Origin: Heliocidaris erythrogramma
Lineage: Eukaryota > Echinodermata > Echinoidea > Camarodonta > Echinometridae
Length of the DNA stretch: 64,000 nucleotides
Assembly (NCBI GenBank): GCA_025617745.1
Contig: CM046866.1
Span: 17,367,725 to 17,431,724, forward strand
Direction: 5' to 3'
Part shown: piece by piece, positions 54,001-64,000 of the stretch
Numbering within the stretch: position 1 is the stretch's first letter
Layout: every line of letters begins with the position of its first letter
Notes under the pieces: generated by a model
The model's database searches: none
What the model saw: the letters and a program-made list of their open reading frames with translations, nothing else
What the model was told of the DNA's origin: nothing
Program-made: the position numbers and the translations under genes

Positions 54001-55525
54001 AGAAGATATGAAACCATTCACTTGAAGACATATAAAAATGTATTATGACTTTGGTCTTCGCAAATTTTTGACTTTATTACAGAACATGTCTATGACAATG
54101 AGATCTGTGTAGTACCAACTTCAAATCATTTTTGATTCGGAGGCATGTTTATTTTTCTTATCTAGGATTCTCAGGATATTTCCTGTTGAAGAACTTTTAC
54201 AGATATATAGAAATATCACTCACTGCAGTATTAGTTGCCTTCTACAATACTACAGATTATCTGAATTTCTGTATAGCATTCAGTGGCAATATAAGAATGT
54301 TCTGTTATTAACAAGTCTTATAACAAATTGTAAGTACAAGATTAAAATACTCTAAGTGGCAACATTTTATTAAAAAATCTCATGTTGACATTCAATAATC
54401 CACATTTCTTAATTAGAATTAATATAATAATCTACACATATCAGAATGCCAAGATACTGTCATAAAATTGCTTACATGCCATAATTTTCTTTAAAATTTG
54501 CACTTGATTTTGCAAATGACCAACCAATTGATACTATCTACAGCCTCTACCTAAGTACATGTTTTTCATAATGGAAGTTTGATATTGCCTTTATATAAAT
54601 ATGTAAGCATTTTAACATTACACATTCATTACAGCTCAATGGAGATGACATTCCCTTATTCTCAAATATGAAATATAATTTGTTCTTTATCCATAATTTA
54701 TACTTACAATCAAGATCTATAAATTCATAACTGATAATCAAAAAATTCGGATTGTCCAATGCATATTTCCATTACAAAGTAGTTTGTGCAAATTCTATCA
54801 TAACTAAACATCATTTTATATAAATGATTTTCTTTACAACTTGTTATTCCTAGTTCTAAAAGCATACCAATGTTAAGAAAAGTAGGGCAATCTAAAAATT
54901 TGCATCTGCTTAGTTTTCTAATTTATCAGTAAACTTTTGTAGGGTATAACTTTTTTCCAGATTTTAAGAAATATTAATCATCAATAAACCTATCATCAAA
55001 GACATTCTAGAATGTCTGATTTTTATCAATAAATTTCGGGTGCTTCAGGCACTACTAAAGATGCTGTTACAATCATGTAAGATTTCAATTGAAATCTAGC
55101 TGCCTTCTATCAGGCATAGAAAAATATGTTGATTGCATTAAAGATATCTATTTGGAATGCACAAAAAATTCATCATGTGTTTGCAGCATATCAGAATCTC
55201 ATGAATCATCAAAACAGCATTAAGAAAAGAATGTAAATATCATATGTTCCAATACAATATTTTTGCATATTGAAAGCCTTTCTTATACTACACAGCTCCT
55301 AAAATTATGCCATGCCAAATGTACATACACTTTTGTATATACATTAAAACATATGAGAGTTTATTCTATCAATAAGACCTAACACCCATTTAAATGTGGA
55401 TAAATAGAAAAATGAATCTTCATGACAAGTTTTCATAATTTACAAGAAAAATAGCATCAAGACAGCATAATCATCCTCCGCATTTCATTTGGTGAGAATT
55501 ACACTGATGCACTTTCACATATAGG
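54001..55525. other. AT-rich stretch without recognisable gene
   Basis: TTTATT (minus-strand AATAAA) is at 54366-54371 and 55360-55365. Either could end a long 3'UTR of the cathepsin A-like gene, whose stop is at 57202. No coding features. Confidence 0.4.
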
Positions 55526-55529
55526 AATA

Positions 55530-55660
55530 CTGGGCCTTGTTTCATAAAACTTGTTATCAATGACAAGTTGCAATTACTGTTATAAGCTACTGAAATCCTT
55601 GAGAGCAAATTTGTTGGTAAAAATCACTGACAAGAAACTTGATGAAATGCCCCCCTGATA
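55530..55660. mobile_element. Palindromic family D element, copy 5
   Basis: tgtttcataaaacttgtt is followed by gttataagctactgaaatcc and ends aaacttgatgaaatgcccc. Confidence 0.8.
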
Positions 55661-55794
55661 TTTGCTCTGGGACTATGTTGCCTCATGGAGCCTGAAAGTA
55701 GTAGGGATGAAACACACAAATTTGCAAAAGTTCTGCAAAAATTGAATTGCAAATATGAATAACATATTCTGCTTTTCTCGAACGAGCAGCTTGA

Positions 55795-55950
55795 TCAGGG
55801 CCCACTTTCATAAAACTTTTTATCCATAACAGGTTACAATAATTGTTATAAGCTACTGAAATCCTTGAATCTGATTGGCTGAGAGCGAACTGGTCATAGA
55901 AATGAGGCAGTTGTTATTGATAACAAGTTTTATGGAAACGGGGCCCAGGA
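55795..55950. mobile_element. Palindromic family D element, copy 6
   Basis: agggcccactttcataaaac mirrors gttttatggaaacggggccc. It sits directly before the LINE 3' fragment at 55965. Confidence 0.82.
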
Positions 55951-55964
55951 CAATTATTATCTTT

Positions 55965-56285
55965 TAAATTGCATCCATATACACATAACTTACGAAGTTC
56001 ACAAGACAAACTGCTTCTAAAGTTGCCTCATGTCAAAACGAAAGCAACTCTTGGAGATTGTGCATTTAGCTGTGCTGCTCCAAAACTCTGGAACCAACTT
56101 CCTCTTGTAATAAGGAAAGCACAATCAGTCCCCATTTTTAAATCTCTATTGAAGAACCATCTGTTTTCAGAGGCTTTTAAGTAGACTAGTTCTGTTTATA
56201 TAGTGTAAGCATATAGGAGTCTCCATCAAAGCGCAGTAGAGTATATTCAAATAGTAGCTGCGCTATATAAATGAATCTTATTATA
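55965..56285 (+). mobile_element. LINE 3' end fragment (ORF2 C-terminus plus 3'UTR)
   Basis: An open stretch codes YTHNLRSSQDKLLLKLPHVK and FSCAAPKLWNQLPLVIR, then a tail, the well-known C-terminal block of CR1/L2-like ORF2 proteins. It is followed by gcgctatataaatgaat and an ATT-rich end, typical of such 3'UTRs. It is 5'-truncated. Confidence 0.82.
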
Positions 56286-56404
56286 TTCTTCATACATGTA
56301 GGCCCTATAGATTGAACTCTGTCACATAAAAAGACACTCAATAACTTTCTTACTAACAACACCAATAATAGTAGCTTATTCAATCTTGTGCAAGGTTTGT
56401 GTTC

Positions 56405-56600
56405 TTCACTTAATGATGGTCCTGGCACTTCACTATAATTACCCCATATTTAATTCTACCAGTTGATTGCAGCACCCAAGCATACCAGATACTAACTTAC
56501 ACCTGGGTTGAGAGTAGCAAATGTAGATTAATGTCTCGCCAAAGGACAATGGTGCTGGGCTGGGATTAGAACCCTTGACTCTTGAATGAAATATATGTGG
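56405..56600 (-). mobile_element. Diverged copy of the same SINE family
   Basis: The body words acacctgggttgagagtagc and gctgggattagaaccctt match the SINE at 62505-62775 in order and orientation. The head is decayed. Confidence 0.65.
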
Positions 56601-57201
56601 TGATCCTATTTCAATAAGCGAGCTATGAATCTATCAAGGTCAAATTATGCAGGCAATTTTTGAGATGCAGTCCAATTCTCCACAAAAATGACGATGTACG
56701 TTATAAAGAACACTGTTATAACAAACTTTTGTCACAAGTTAATTTTGCCGGTCGCACTTCTTTGTATTCTATTGTTTTTTAGCCCTCATATAACAAGGTT
56801 CGATATAAAGAGGTAATTTTCTTGGTCCCATGGAGTTTGTTATTACAAGGTTCCAATGTACTATGTCATCCTTGAAAGTAATTTTGAAAAAAAAGCATTA
56901 CCTATATCGATGCTATAAAGTACTATTCTAAACTGAATGACTAAATATTTACTCTAATGTCTAACACTGAAGGTAATTTACTATCCACTATCATATATTG
57001 AATGCTTTTCCTTTTTGTGATTGAAAAACTATTAATTTCATGAAAGATACAGCATTCCATTCACCTCTGATATGCCTTGTTAAACAGAACAGCTACATCT
57101 TTCACCTCATGAAATAGTTTTTACCATCTCACTCATGCACATTGAATATTTGTATATTACTTCATCTTTGGAAAATAGTGTGAGCATTGCCAAATTCCAT
57201 A

Positions 57202-57526
57202 TTACAATGGCTTATTCTGTAGAAATGAGGTAAACATGTGAAAAGCTTGTGCTGGTTTTTCCTGAGGGACCATGTGACCTGACCCTTTAATGGTCACCAG
57301 GGAGAGTCCTTCAAACTCCTTCACAAACCCTGCAATTTGATCTCCGACCTTCCATGGCACCCTATCCGCTTTTGGCTTCAGATTGAGCGACTCGACAAAC
57401 CATTCATCTCCAAGAAAGTTACAAGCCATGTCTGTGTCACCGTTGTACACCATCCCTCGATATTGAGTTAGAAGAGACTTGTAGGTATCGTACATAGTTT
57501 TGTAGATTGTCTTGTATGGAAGATTG
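57202..57526 (-). CDS. CTSA: Cathepsin A-like last coding exon
   Basis: Read on the minus strand, acceptor ccctttgtctgtgacag precedes CAATCTTCC. It codes [19 protein letters not shown], then the catalytic Asp block [16 protein letters not shown], the catalytic His in [12 protein letters not shown], and ends FLQNKPL with TAA. An open frame continues into the intron up to 57696 but has no family match. Confidence 0.95.
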
Positions 57527-60500
57527 CTGTCACAGACAAAGGGAAACACATATTTAGTGAGAATTGAATATGTATATATCATACAAGTGAGAATAGAATC
57601 ATAGGTATCACACCTGCTAATAGCAAAGACAAAAATCAAGGAACTGCCTGTGCTCATGAAAATTTCCATACCAAAGAAAATTTTCTCCAATGGCACAAGA
57701 AAGAGGGGCCGACCTACTAAGACATGGATTTATAACATGGGCGGAATTTGCCACCCACGGCGTGATAGGGGTTAAGATCCATAACATTGTCACCCCAACT
57801 GTTACAGTTGGGGCAACAAGGTATGGAATATAGATAGCCTTATAGGTAGATAAAAAGTCCCATTTACCAAATGCTCTTTGGTGAAATGAGCATTTGTCTT
57901 TCTTGATCGGTTGTCTTTCTTCGTCATGATGGGAAGAATGAACAACATTTTCGTGTTCCTTAAGGATACTCTAACCGTTCCTTGTCTTACCTGCAGATCT
58001 CCCATGCAGGAGCCTCATCAGCGATATGGAGAGCTTTCCTTACAGCAGGAAGGTTGAGGTAAGCCGTCACTCCTGTGACATTGATGCAAGGCGGTACCTC
58101 ACCAACCTTACTCCGCGACAGTTTAGCTGATATCGGCTAAGGTGATACGAAAAACAAAGAAATACAGCTAGAAATGTACGAAGTGCAGACATAAATACAG
58201 CAGAACAACGATTAAAGAGGAAGAGGAGCTAATTTCTGGGTAGGTTTCATGAAAGTAAGGTGATCTGAATACTCATTAGGAAGTAAAGAAAATAATATAT
58301 TCTAGTTTTTCAATTGTTCAAAGGATCAAGATTATGTACATTGCTTTCAGGTATCTGGAGTTTACATAAATTTTAGTTTCTATTAAAACATATTTTGAAT
58401 ATGCTATCTATTGTAAGACCAGAAAATTGCAAATTTCCTGATTGGTCACAATTCCCCAAAAGTTTGATGCTGCAAAGTGTTTGTATTAAAACACGAACGG
58501 TTGTTTCACATTAAATGTTTGTATATTGTGAAAGTGTCATTTTACAATACTTAATGTGTACCCTGTCCCGATCCAATGAAGAATAGCATAGTATACATTA
58601 AACCATACAAAATATGTGAGAAAACAAAGAAACAGACCCTCTAGATTCTGCCAAAAAGATCAACTAAGTTATGACCTAGAGGTTAATGAGATTGCATTGA
58701 AATGTTGCAATGTTACTGCAAAAACAGCAACTTTCATGAAAGTTTCATGCCTTAAATTAACTGCATCACAGCAGAATTTCATTAATTCGCAAAAGTTTCT
58801 TTCAGCAAAAATGGTCATGGTGGTTTACAATTAAGCCTAATTTTCTGGTTTTACATTATGGTCCAGAGTGCAGAATTGACACATACAGGATGACACACAG
58901 GCCCAGAGAGTGAATGGATATAGGGACAATACCTGATAGTACTTTGGTGGTTCTGTTGGTAGATATCCTAGGACGTGCATCATATCAAACTGATATCTGG
59001 TCAATAGAGGGCTCTTGATGGAAGACGGCCCATTATAACAGTCCAGGTACAGAGAGTAGGTGTTCAGTCCAATATTGTACACAATGTTGAGAGTTTCGCT
59101 TACCTAACGATTACAAAATGGCAAAAGGACAGTGAAATTTAACATAACCGAGTCTGTTCAGTTTCTAATGTCTTTGTTTTCAAACCATTACAAAATATAA
59201 TGAACAAGATCACAAATGATGACTGGCTACAGTAATAACAAGATTAATGACCCTACTGCCTTTCATATTGAGCAATATTTTAAACATTATAAATAGCAAA
59301 GGAACATAACTTCTTTAGTTTTAGATCACAGGAGAAGAAAAACGCTTTGCATAGACTCATGTATTTCATATCACGTCTTCATTTTCTTTCTTTTCAAGTT
59401 GCCACACCACAAACCTGATGGCATTGTTACGAAGGTGACAACATTCTTCAACATGATGTTTTAAAAATTTCTTTTGTCTTACAGCTTGGTATTTAGCTTA
59501 AAACTAATGTAACTGTAAGACCAAACCTTATAATTCTTCAGAGATTGCTTGACATATTGATCGGGTGCAGATATGTGAGAATCTAAAAAACAAATTATAC
59601 TTTTTATCCATCATAAGATGTCTAACGAGAAAGAGTGCACTCTTCAACATCAGGACAAAGAAATACAATCTTTGAACAAAATTATATGGTCTAACATTTG
59701 ATATTCAACACTCTGCATCATCTAATTTGGTGATCGAGATTATAATAGATGCAGGATGAACATGGTAGTCTTACATTTTAGTCATGCCCTTTGTATCGCA
59801 TACAATGGTAAGTACTGCACAAGGAAGTTTTTTATCATTACCAAATCATCATGTGTAGAATACAGTTAAACCAATTCAAAAAGACAGCTCAAGGGAGACA
59901 AGAAAAGGGATTTCTTAATAGACAGATGGTCTTCATGTTTCAATGAGAATCATCGTTTATGGGAGACACAAAAAGTTTGGTCTTTATAAAGAGGTGGTTT
60001 CTAAAGCAGGTTTGGCTGTACTTACAAGTATCTCACATCCTGGATCTGTTGACTGTGAGAAGACACAGTATGTTCCATCACAACACTTGTCATTCAGGCC
60101 ATTCCAAAGACTACAAGAACAAGAAAGCACATTTAAAACAATCATACTAATGGCATCTTTCAGCTTAAAGATAAAGTTGAGTTCTGGTCATGCGATTACA
60201 TTGAGAAAGATGAAAGATGAATGCGACTGCGTCTTCTATATGCCTCCGCCTAAATTCAGTTGATGGCTCAAACTGTTCTTGAAATCTTGTGATAACCAGA
60301 ATAAAAAGCCTCTAATTACATGTTAATTGACCTCTTTGACATTTGACCTTACACCTTATAACCCCAAAGTCTGATCACTTTATCTCCTCCTAGTCATGAA
60401 TACATAATAGTTGAGATATGGTGATAACAAAGGTAAAAAAAACATTAATTTCACATACACCTGTATAATGACCTCTACGACCTGTCACCTTTGACCTACG

Positions 60501-63500
60501 TGAACAAAAATCTAATCAGTTCGTCTCACTATGGTGATGCATACTAGTTCCAAGTTTGAAGTTAAAGGATCAAATGGTTCTTGAGATATCACATTAACAA
60601 GGCTAAACCTGCAATTTTAGAATTGACCTCTATGACCTTTGACCTACGTACCCCAAAATCTAATCAAATCGTCTTTCTATGGTGATACATACTAGTACCA
60701 AGTGTGAAATTCATACGGTTCTTAAGATATCGCGTTAACAAGGCTAACACCTGTAATTTCAGAAATTGACCTGTGACCTTTAACCTACATACCCCAAATC
60801 TAATCAGATCATCTTCCTATGGTGATACATACTAGCACCAAGTTTAAAGTTCATAACTCTAATGGTTCTTGAGTTATCACGAGAACGATTCTAACACCTG
60901 AAATTTCAGAAATTGGCCTCTGTGGCCTTGACCTTTGACTTACGTACTCCAAAATCTAATCAGATCGTCTTCCTATGCTGATACATGTATACTAGCACCA
61001 AGTTTGAAGTTCATACCTCATATTGAAAGAAAATGACTCAATCTCACTGAAAAGCACATACACTCACACAGAAATGGGTATATGGGACTGCACACACATG
61101 AATGTTCGCCCCTAAAATCATTTTCGAATATAAGGGCATTGGAAGAGCAATCCTTTTCAAGGAACATTTCCACTATGTTCTTCCAAACTCATATAAAATG
61201 AATGAGAAAGCTCACAAATTATTTGTCACCTTTCCCAGAACTCAACCATCTCTTTAAAGGGGAATGAAAGGTAACAAACATTAACCTACAATCATGTAGA
61301 TAATTGTCAGCCTTTTACAAATATCTTGAAATTACTCATGTTTGATTATTGAAGAAAGATAACAGTGTCTCAAAAAGTTGCAGTTTCCTTGTTAGACATT
61401 ATCCCATGGGGGCTGCCATTTTCTTTACAAAGTAATGTCAGAGCAGTTATATTTATGAGATACCCACTGACCTATACACTAGCTATAATAACACTCATGA
61501 TCACCTGTGGAATGCATGACACTGGATTTTCCCATAATACATGTAAAGCATTTTTGTAGTCATGTACATTCAAATGAAGATACTATTTGTATCAAGATAT
61601 TTGGTTCAGCTGTTTCTTTTGTTAAGCAGGATTTAACATGCACAAGTTGTTTGGTCAGACAAAGGTTTGTCAATTCTACAAAAAAGTGACAAAGACCTAC
61701 AACTGCTCTTAGATATCACCTGTGCGAGACAATGGGGGTACCAAGATGGCTGCCATTTTGCATTGTGGCTTTAGTTGTACAATAGCTATTCAATATGCAA
61801 CATCATATCCATTATATACAGGTAAATGGACATGTACTCATATGACATCACAGTTTTTCAAAATGGCAGCCCCCATGGGATAATATCTGGCAAGGAATCT
61901 GCAACATTTAGAGAGATTGTTCTCCTTATTAAGTAATCAAATAGGAGTATTTTCAAGATATTTCGAATAGGCTACCAATTTTCCACTTGATTATCAGCTA
62001 ATATTCGTTGAGTTTCATTCTCCTATAAGGAAATCTTGATTCTTTGAAGAAAAAATACGCATTCTATACCTGCCTTAGTAATGTATGATCCCCACCACAA
62101 ATATCATCATGTTTTGAGTGCCAGATCCATAACCTTTGACTCTGGTGACATATTCAAATGCCATTTTGTACTCAAATCCTTCTAAGACTGTAAAGCTGGA
62201 CAAACATTGTTACAATGTGGACAAACAGGCCAGGGGCCGATTAAGGGGGGGGGGTCTCCCCTAGCAAAAAGTAAAAGACACCTTATTTGTTGTTGTTGCT
62301 TGTCAGAGAATTTGGAGTAAAAGTACAATGAGGAAACGCTGGCTTTTTTTTTCTTGCTTGCTTGTCAGAAAATATTTAAAATATTGTGCCTCCTCCGTCA
62401 CAAAATCCTGGATCGATCTGATTATTCTGTTAAGGGCATGATATTCATTTCAAGTAATATCCACTTTCTATGCAATTACTAGTATGGACACGATTTTAAA
62501 CAACATATAATAATAATAATAATGGTGGCTTCTTGTATAGCGCTCATGTCCGTCACGTTGTGACGCTCCTGGCGCTTCATTATTACCCCGGTCACAGCTT
62601 ATATTAGCAGCCAAATATGTAGCGCTCAAGCATATCGGGTACCCATTTACACCTGGGTGGAGCGTGGCAAATGTGGATTAATGTCTTGCCAAAGGACGTC
62701 AGTGCCGGGCTGGGATTCGAACCCTCAACATTTTGATTAAGAGTCAAGTGAATGAACCACTATACCACGACACCTCCACGTATACTTAAGTATATATATA
62801 CTTAATTTTCATATTTTACACTTTCTAAAGAATATGAGTAATCAAATGCATTTACATACAGCATATCTACATTGTACATTAGGTACTCCAATATGTATGC
62901 ATTTTGTTAACTAAAATTGATTTAGCTGCTACATGTGATATGAGAATAAGAGCTGAAGATGTAACTCGATACCTCTTCAAATGTAATGTGAGTAATTGTG
63001 GAATTGCCCATATTTTAATTCTAATCAAGATTTGTGTCACATGCTTTGAATGTTAATCATATATGTGAGGATATATTATCATCCTTTCTAGTGTCTTACT
63101 AATTGTAATATTGTATTCATTAATTCATTGTTGATGTATTTGATTATGTACATGTAATTCCCTATTCCTATGCTCATGAATAACATTACTCCAGCTTGGG
63201 CTCTGCTGCCCTGACAAGGTGCTGATGCCTTCGAGGAATATCTTCCTACTGCTACCTATTTACCTCACCTGGGTCAAGTTGTGTCAAATGTACTTCAATG
63301 TTTTGCAAAAGTAATTTAGAGCCTGTGTTATAGTCGAGAACAGGGGTCCATAGACTGAAACACTGGAAATTCAGGACCGAGATTGGTCTCGACCCCATCC
63401 CTGGAGAGAGCTATGGTAGACACTCAGTCACCATACGATGTGATTTGCAGCCGGCTACTTTTATAATATCCACCAGATCACCTCACATATAGTATAAATT

Positions 63501-63622
63501 GTCTTCAACCAAAATAAACCCAATACTTACTCCAGGCCAATAAGCCCATGGTAGTAGGCAAAATAGACCAAGGAATCCGAGTTGGTGGTAAAATTGGTGA
63601 TTCCATTCCCAACAGCAAAACC
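57202..63622 (-). CDS. CTSA: Serine carboxypeptidase, cathepsin A / lysosomal protective protein type (3' part)
   Basis: Minus-strand join of 63622-63531, 60110-60026, 59103-58933, 58136-57991 and 57526-57202 gives 819 nt, 272 codons plus stop, with phases 2,0,0,2. It reads as the second half of a peptidase family S10 protein. Landmarks are [21 protein letters not shown], an adjacent CC pair, [32 protein letters not shown] with the catalytic Asp, and GSGHMVP with the catalytic His. The GESYAG serine exon and the signal peptide lie beyond the right edge. Cathepsin A removes C-terminal residues in lysosomes and, in vertebrates, stabilises beta-galactosidase and neuraminidase 1; only the peptidase role is directly supported here. 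All visible active-site residues are intact. Transcription converges on SRCR gene 2. Confidence 0.93.
57991..58136 (-). CDS. CTSA: Cathepsin A-like internal exon (PPCINVT...WEIC)
   Basis: Codes [38 protein letters not shown] and [10 protein letters not shown]. The acceptor is ttag before CCG at 58136; the nearer AG at 58127-58128 would break the frame, so it was not used. Donor AG/gtaaga. NVT is a candidate N-glycosylation site. Confidence 0.9.
58933..59103 (-). CDS. CTSA: Cathepsin A-like internal exon ([16 protein letters not shown])
   Basis: A phase 0-0 exon of 57 codons, from [20 protein letters not shown] to [10 protein letters not shown]. The first block aligns with the family sequence before the LY-x-x-C segment. 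The acceptor is cgttag and the donor CAG/gtattg, which is not strong. Confidence 0.88.
59865..60018. mobile_element. acagtcaaacctgt element, copy 3
   Basis: The ends atacagttaaaccaattc and gcaggtttggctgta are inverted. It ends 8 bp below a cathepsin A-like exon, so it touches the donor side of that intron. Confidence 0.7.
60026..60110 (-). CDS. CTSA: Cathepsin A-like internal exon (CC segment)
   Basis: Codes [20 protein letters not shown] and TDPGCEIL, bounded by acceptor gttcttgtag and donor CTT/gtaagt. The adjacent cysteine pair and flanking LW fit the excision-region cysteines of cathepsin A. Confidence 0.9.
60213..61010 (-). repeat. Inverted copy of the 170-bp AGGTCA array in a cathepsin A-like intron
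   Basis: Starts gaatgcgactgcgtcttct and tatgcctccgcc, the reverse complement of the right end of the 13630 array, followed by about five diverged units with tgacctttgacct words. Flanks are family A sequence (60160-60212 and 61020-61250). Confidence 0.85.
61253..62030. mobile_element. Family C element, copy 2 (inverted)
   Basis: Reads tttaaaggggaatgaaagg to gtttcattctcctataagg and matches the reverse complement of 50714-51516. It lies in the long intron of the cathepsin A-like gene. Confidence 0.85.
62505..62775 (-). mobile_element. tRNA-derived SINE in a cathepsin A-like intron
   Basis: On the minus strand the head ggtgtcgtggtatagtggtt is followed by a B box gggttcgaatccc (62713-62725), a body, and a 3' ATT repeat tail at 62505-62525. 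Sense to the host gene. Confidence 0.8.
63190..63430 (-). mobile_element. Highly decayed SINE-like body
   Basis: Shares a cacctgggt block followed by a caaatgtacttcaatg block with the SINE body at 62640-62690. No tRNA-like head can be read. Confidence 0.4.
63531..63622 (-). CDS. CTSA: Cathepsin A-like internal exon (GFAVGNG)
   Basis: Codes [20 protein letters not shown] and [10 protein letters not shown], with acceptor ttctcttag and donor GA/gtaagt. GxAVGNG and [10 protein letters not shown] are family hallmarks. It is the most 5' exon seen. Exon 63531 and exon 60110 are separated by a 3.4 kb intron filled with a repeat array, a fold-back element and a SINE. Confidence 0.93.
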
Positions 63623-63764
63623 CTAAGAGAAGCAAAAAACAAATCAAAACATGACTCATAACTTTATTCAAAAGGGAGCAAAGATAGTGGTCATGACTAA
63701 ATAGTATTTAGAGTAAAAATTCTTTCATACTTGCATGCTAGTGGAATCATTATCCTTGATAACT

Positions 63765-63948
63765 ACGAGAGAGAGAGAGCTAGAGAGTTAGAAAGAGCCA
63801 TATAGAAACATGCATTCTAATCATTTATTTTTATGACAACTGTAATATTTTTCCTGGAGAATTCAATAAGAGAGAGAGAGGAAGAGAGAGAGAGAGGAAG
63901 AGAGAGAGAGAGGAAGAGAGAGAGAGAGAGAGAGGAAGAGAGACAGGG
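63765..63948. repeat. GA microsatellites
   Basis: gagagagagc near 63770 and a long interrupted gagagagaggaa array at 63868-63943, inside the cathepsin A-like gene. Confidence 0.9.
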
Positions 63949-64000
63949 GACCATACATGCCTCTCTCCAAAACTTAATGTTATTGGTACCATATCTGTGG

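Noticed and set aside
53687-54011. Pro/His-rich open frames
   Set aside because: Produced by the minisatellite and its CA/C-rich decay.
58127-58136. Alternative acceptor at 58127-58128 for the cathepsin A exon
   Set aside because: The exon would begin CT-AAA, needing one base from a donor that ends in phase 0; the acceptor ttag before 58136 keeps frame.
59527-59583. Possible extra cathepsin A exon on the minus strand ([18 protein letters not shown] between tttttag and gtttgg)
   Set aside because: It would need phase 1, but the exons at 60026 and 58933 join in phase 0 and align continuously with the family ([17 protein letters not shown]). No family segment matches it.
62067-62170. Minus-strand frame [20 protein letters not shown] as a possible exon
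   Set aside because: It ends in a stop, matches no part of cathepsin A, and the neighbouring family exons join without it.

Overview
The window is eukaryotic, intron-rich, AT-rich and crowded with repeats. It carries two scavenger-receptor cysteine-rich (SRCR) membrane-protein genes, a cathepsin A gene, APE-type LINEs, tRNA-derived SINEs, many fold-back/TIR elements and long G/C homopolymers. This fits a marine invertebrate deuterostome, most likely an echinoderm such as a sea urchin, where SRCR genes are greatly expanded. The organism assignment is inference; no species marker is visible.

Layout. 1-10.2 kb holds no convincing gene, only a mosaic of non-autonomous elements. 10.2-27.2 kb (+ strand) is SRCR gene 1: signal peptide, two SRCR domains each split over two exons, one membrane segment and a proline-rich tail with PPxY motifs (466 codons over 6 coding exons). 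Its intron 4 (16.7-23.6 kb) is enlarged by a 3.7 kb antisense LINE, a SINE and other repeats. 27.2-37.5 kb is a repeat-rich spacer with one weak minus-strand coding candidate at 34.5-34.8 kb. 37.5-49.6 kb (+ strand) is SRCR gene 2: signal peptide, two single-exon SRCR domains, a third SRCR split like those of gene 1, one membrane segment and a long tail with a PPxY motif (658 codons over 6 coding exons). 49.6-57.2 kb is repeats, minisatellite and AT-rich DNA. 57.2-63.6 kb (- strand) holds the last five coding exons of a serine carboxypeptidase of the lysosomal protective protein/cathepsin A type; its 5' half, with the catalytic serine, lies beyond the right edge.

How the genes relate. The two SRCR genes are in the same orientation and share one plan: a phase-1 signal-peptide exon, phase 1-1 SRCR modules, then one last exon coding the stalk, membrane segment, cytoplasmic tail and stop. 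Both tails have a DLPP-x-Y-acidic site predicted to bind WW domains. They look like tandem relatives, probably surface receptors, but ligand and signalling are not visible. The cathepsin A gene is an unrelated convergent neighbour.

All exon joins were read by eye from splice-site consensus, reading-frame phase and domain continuity. No transcript evidence was available.
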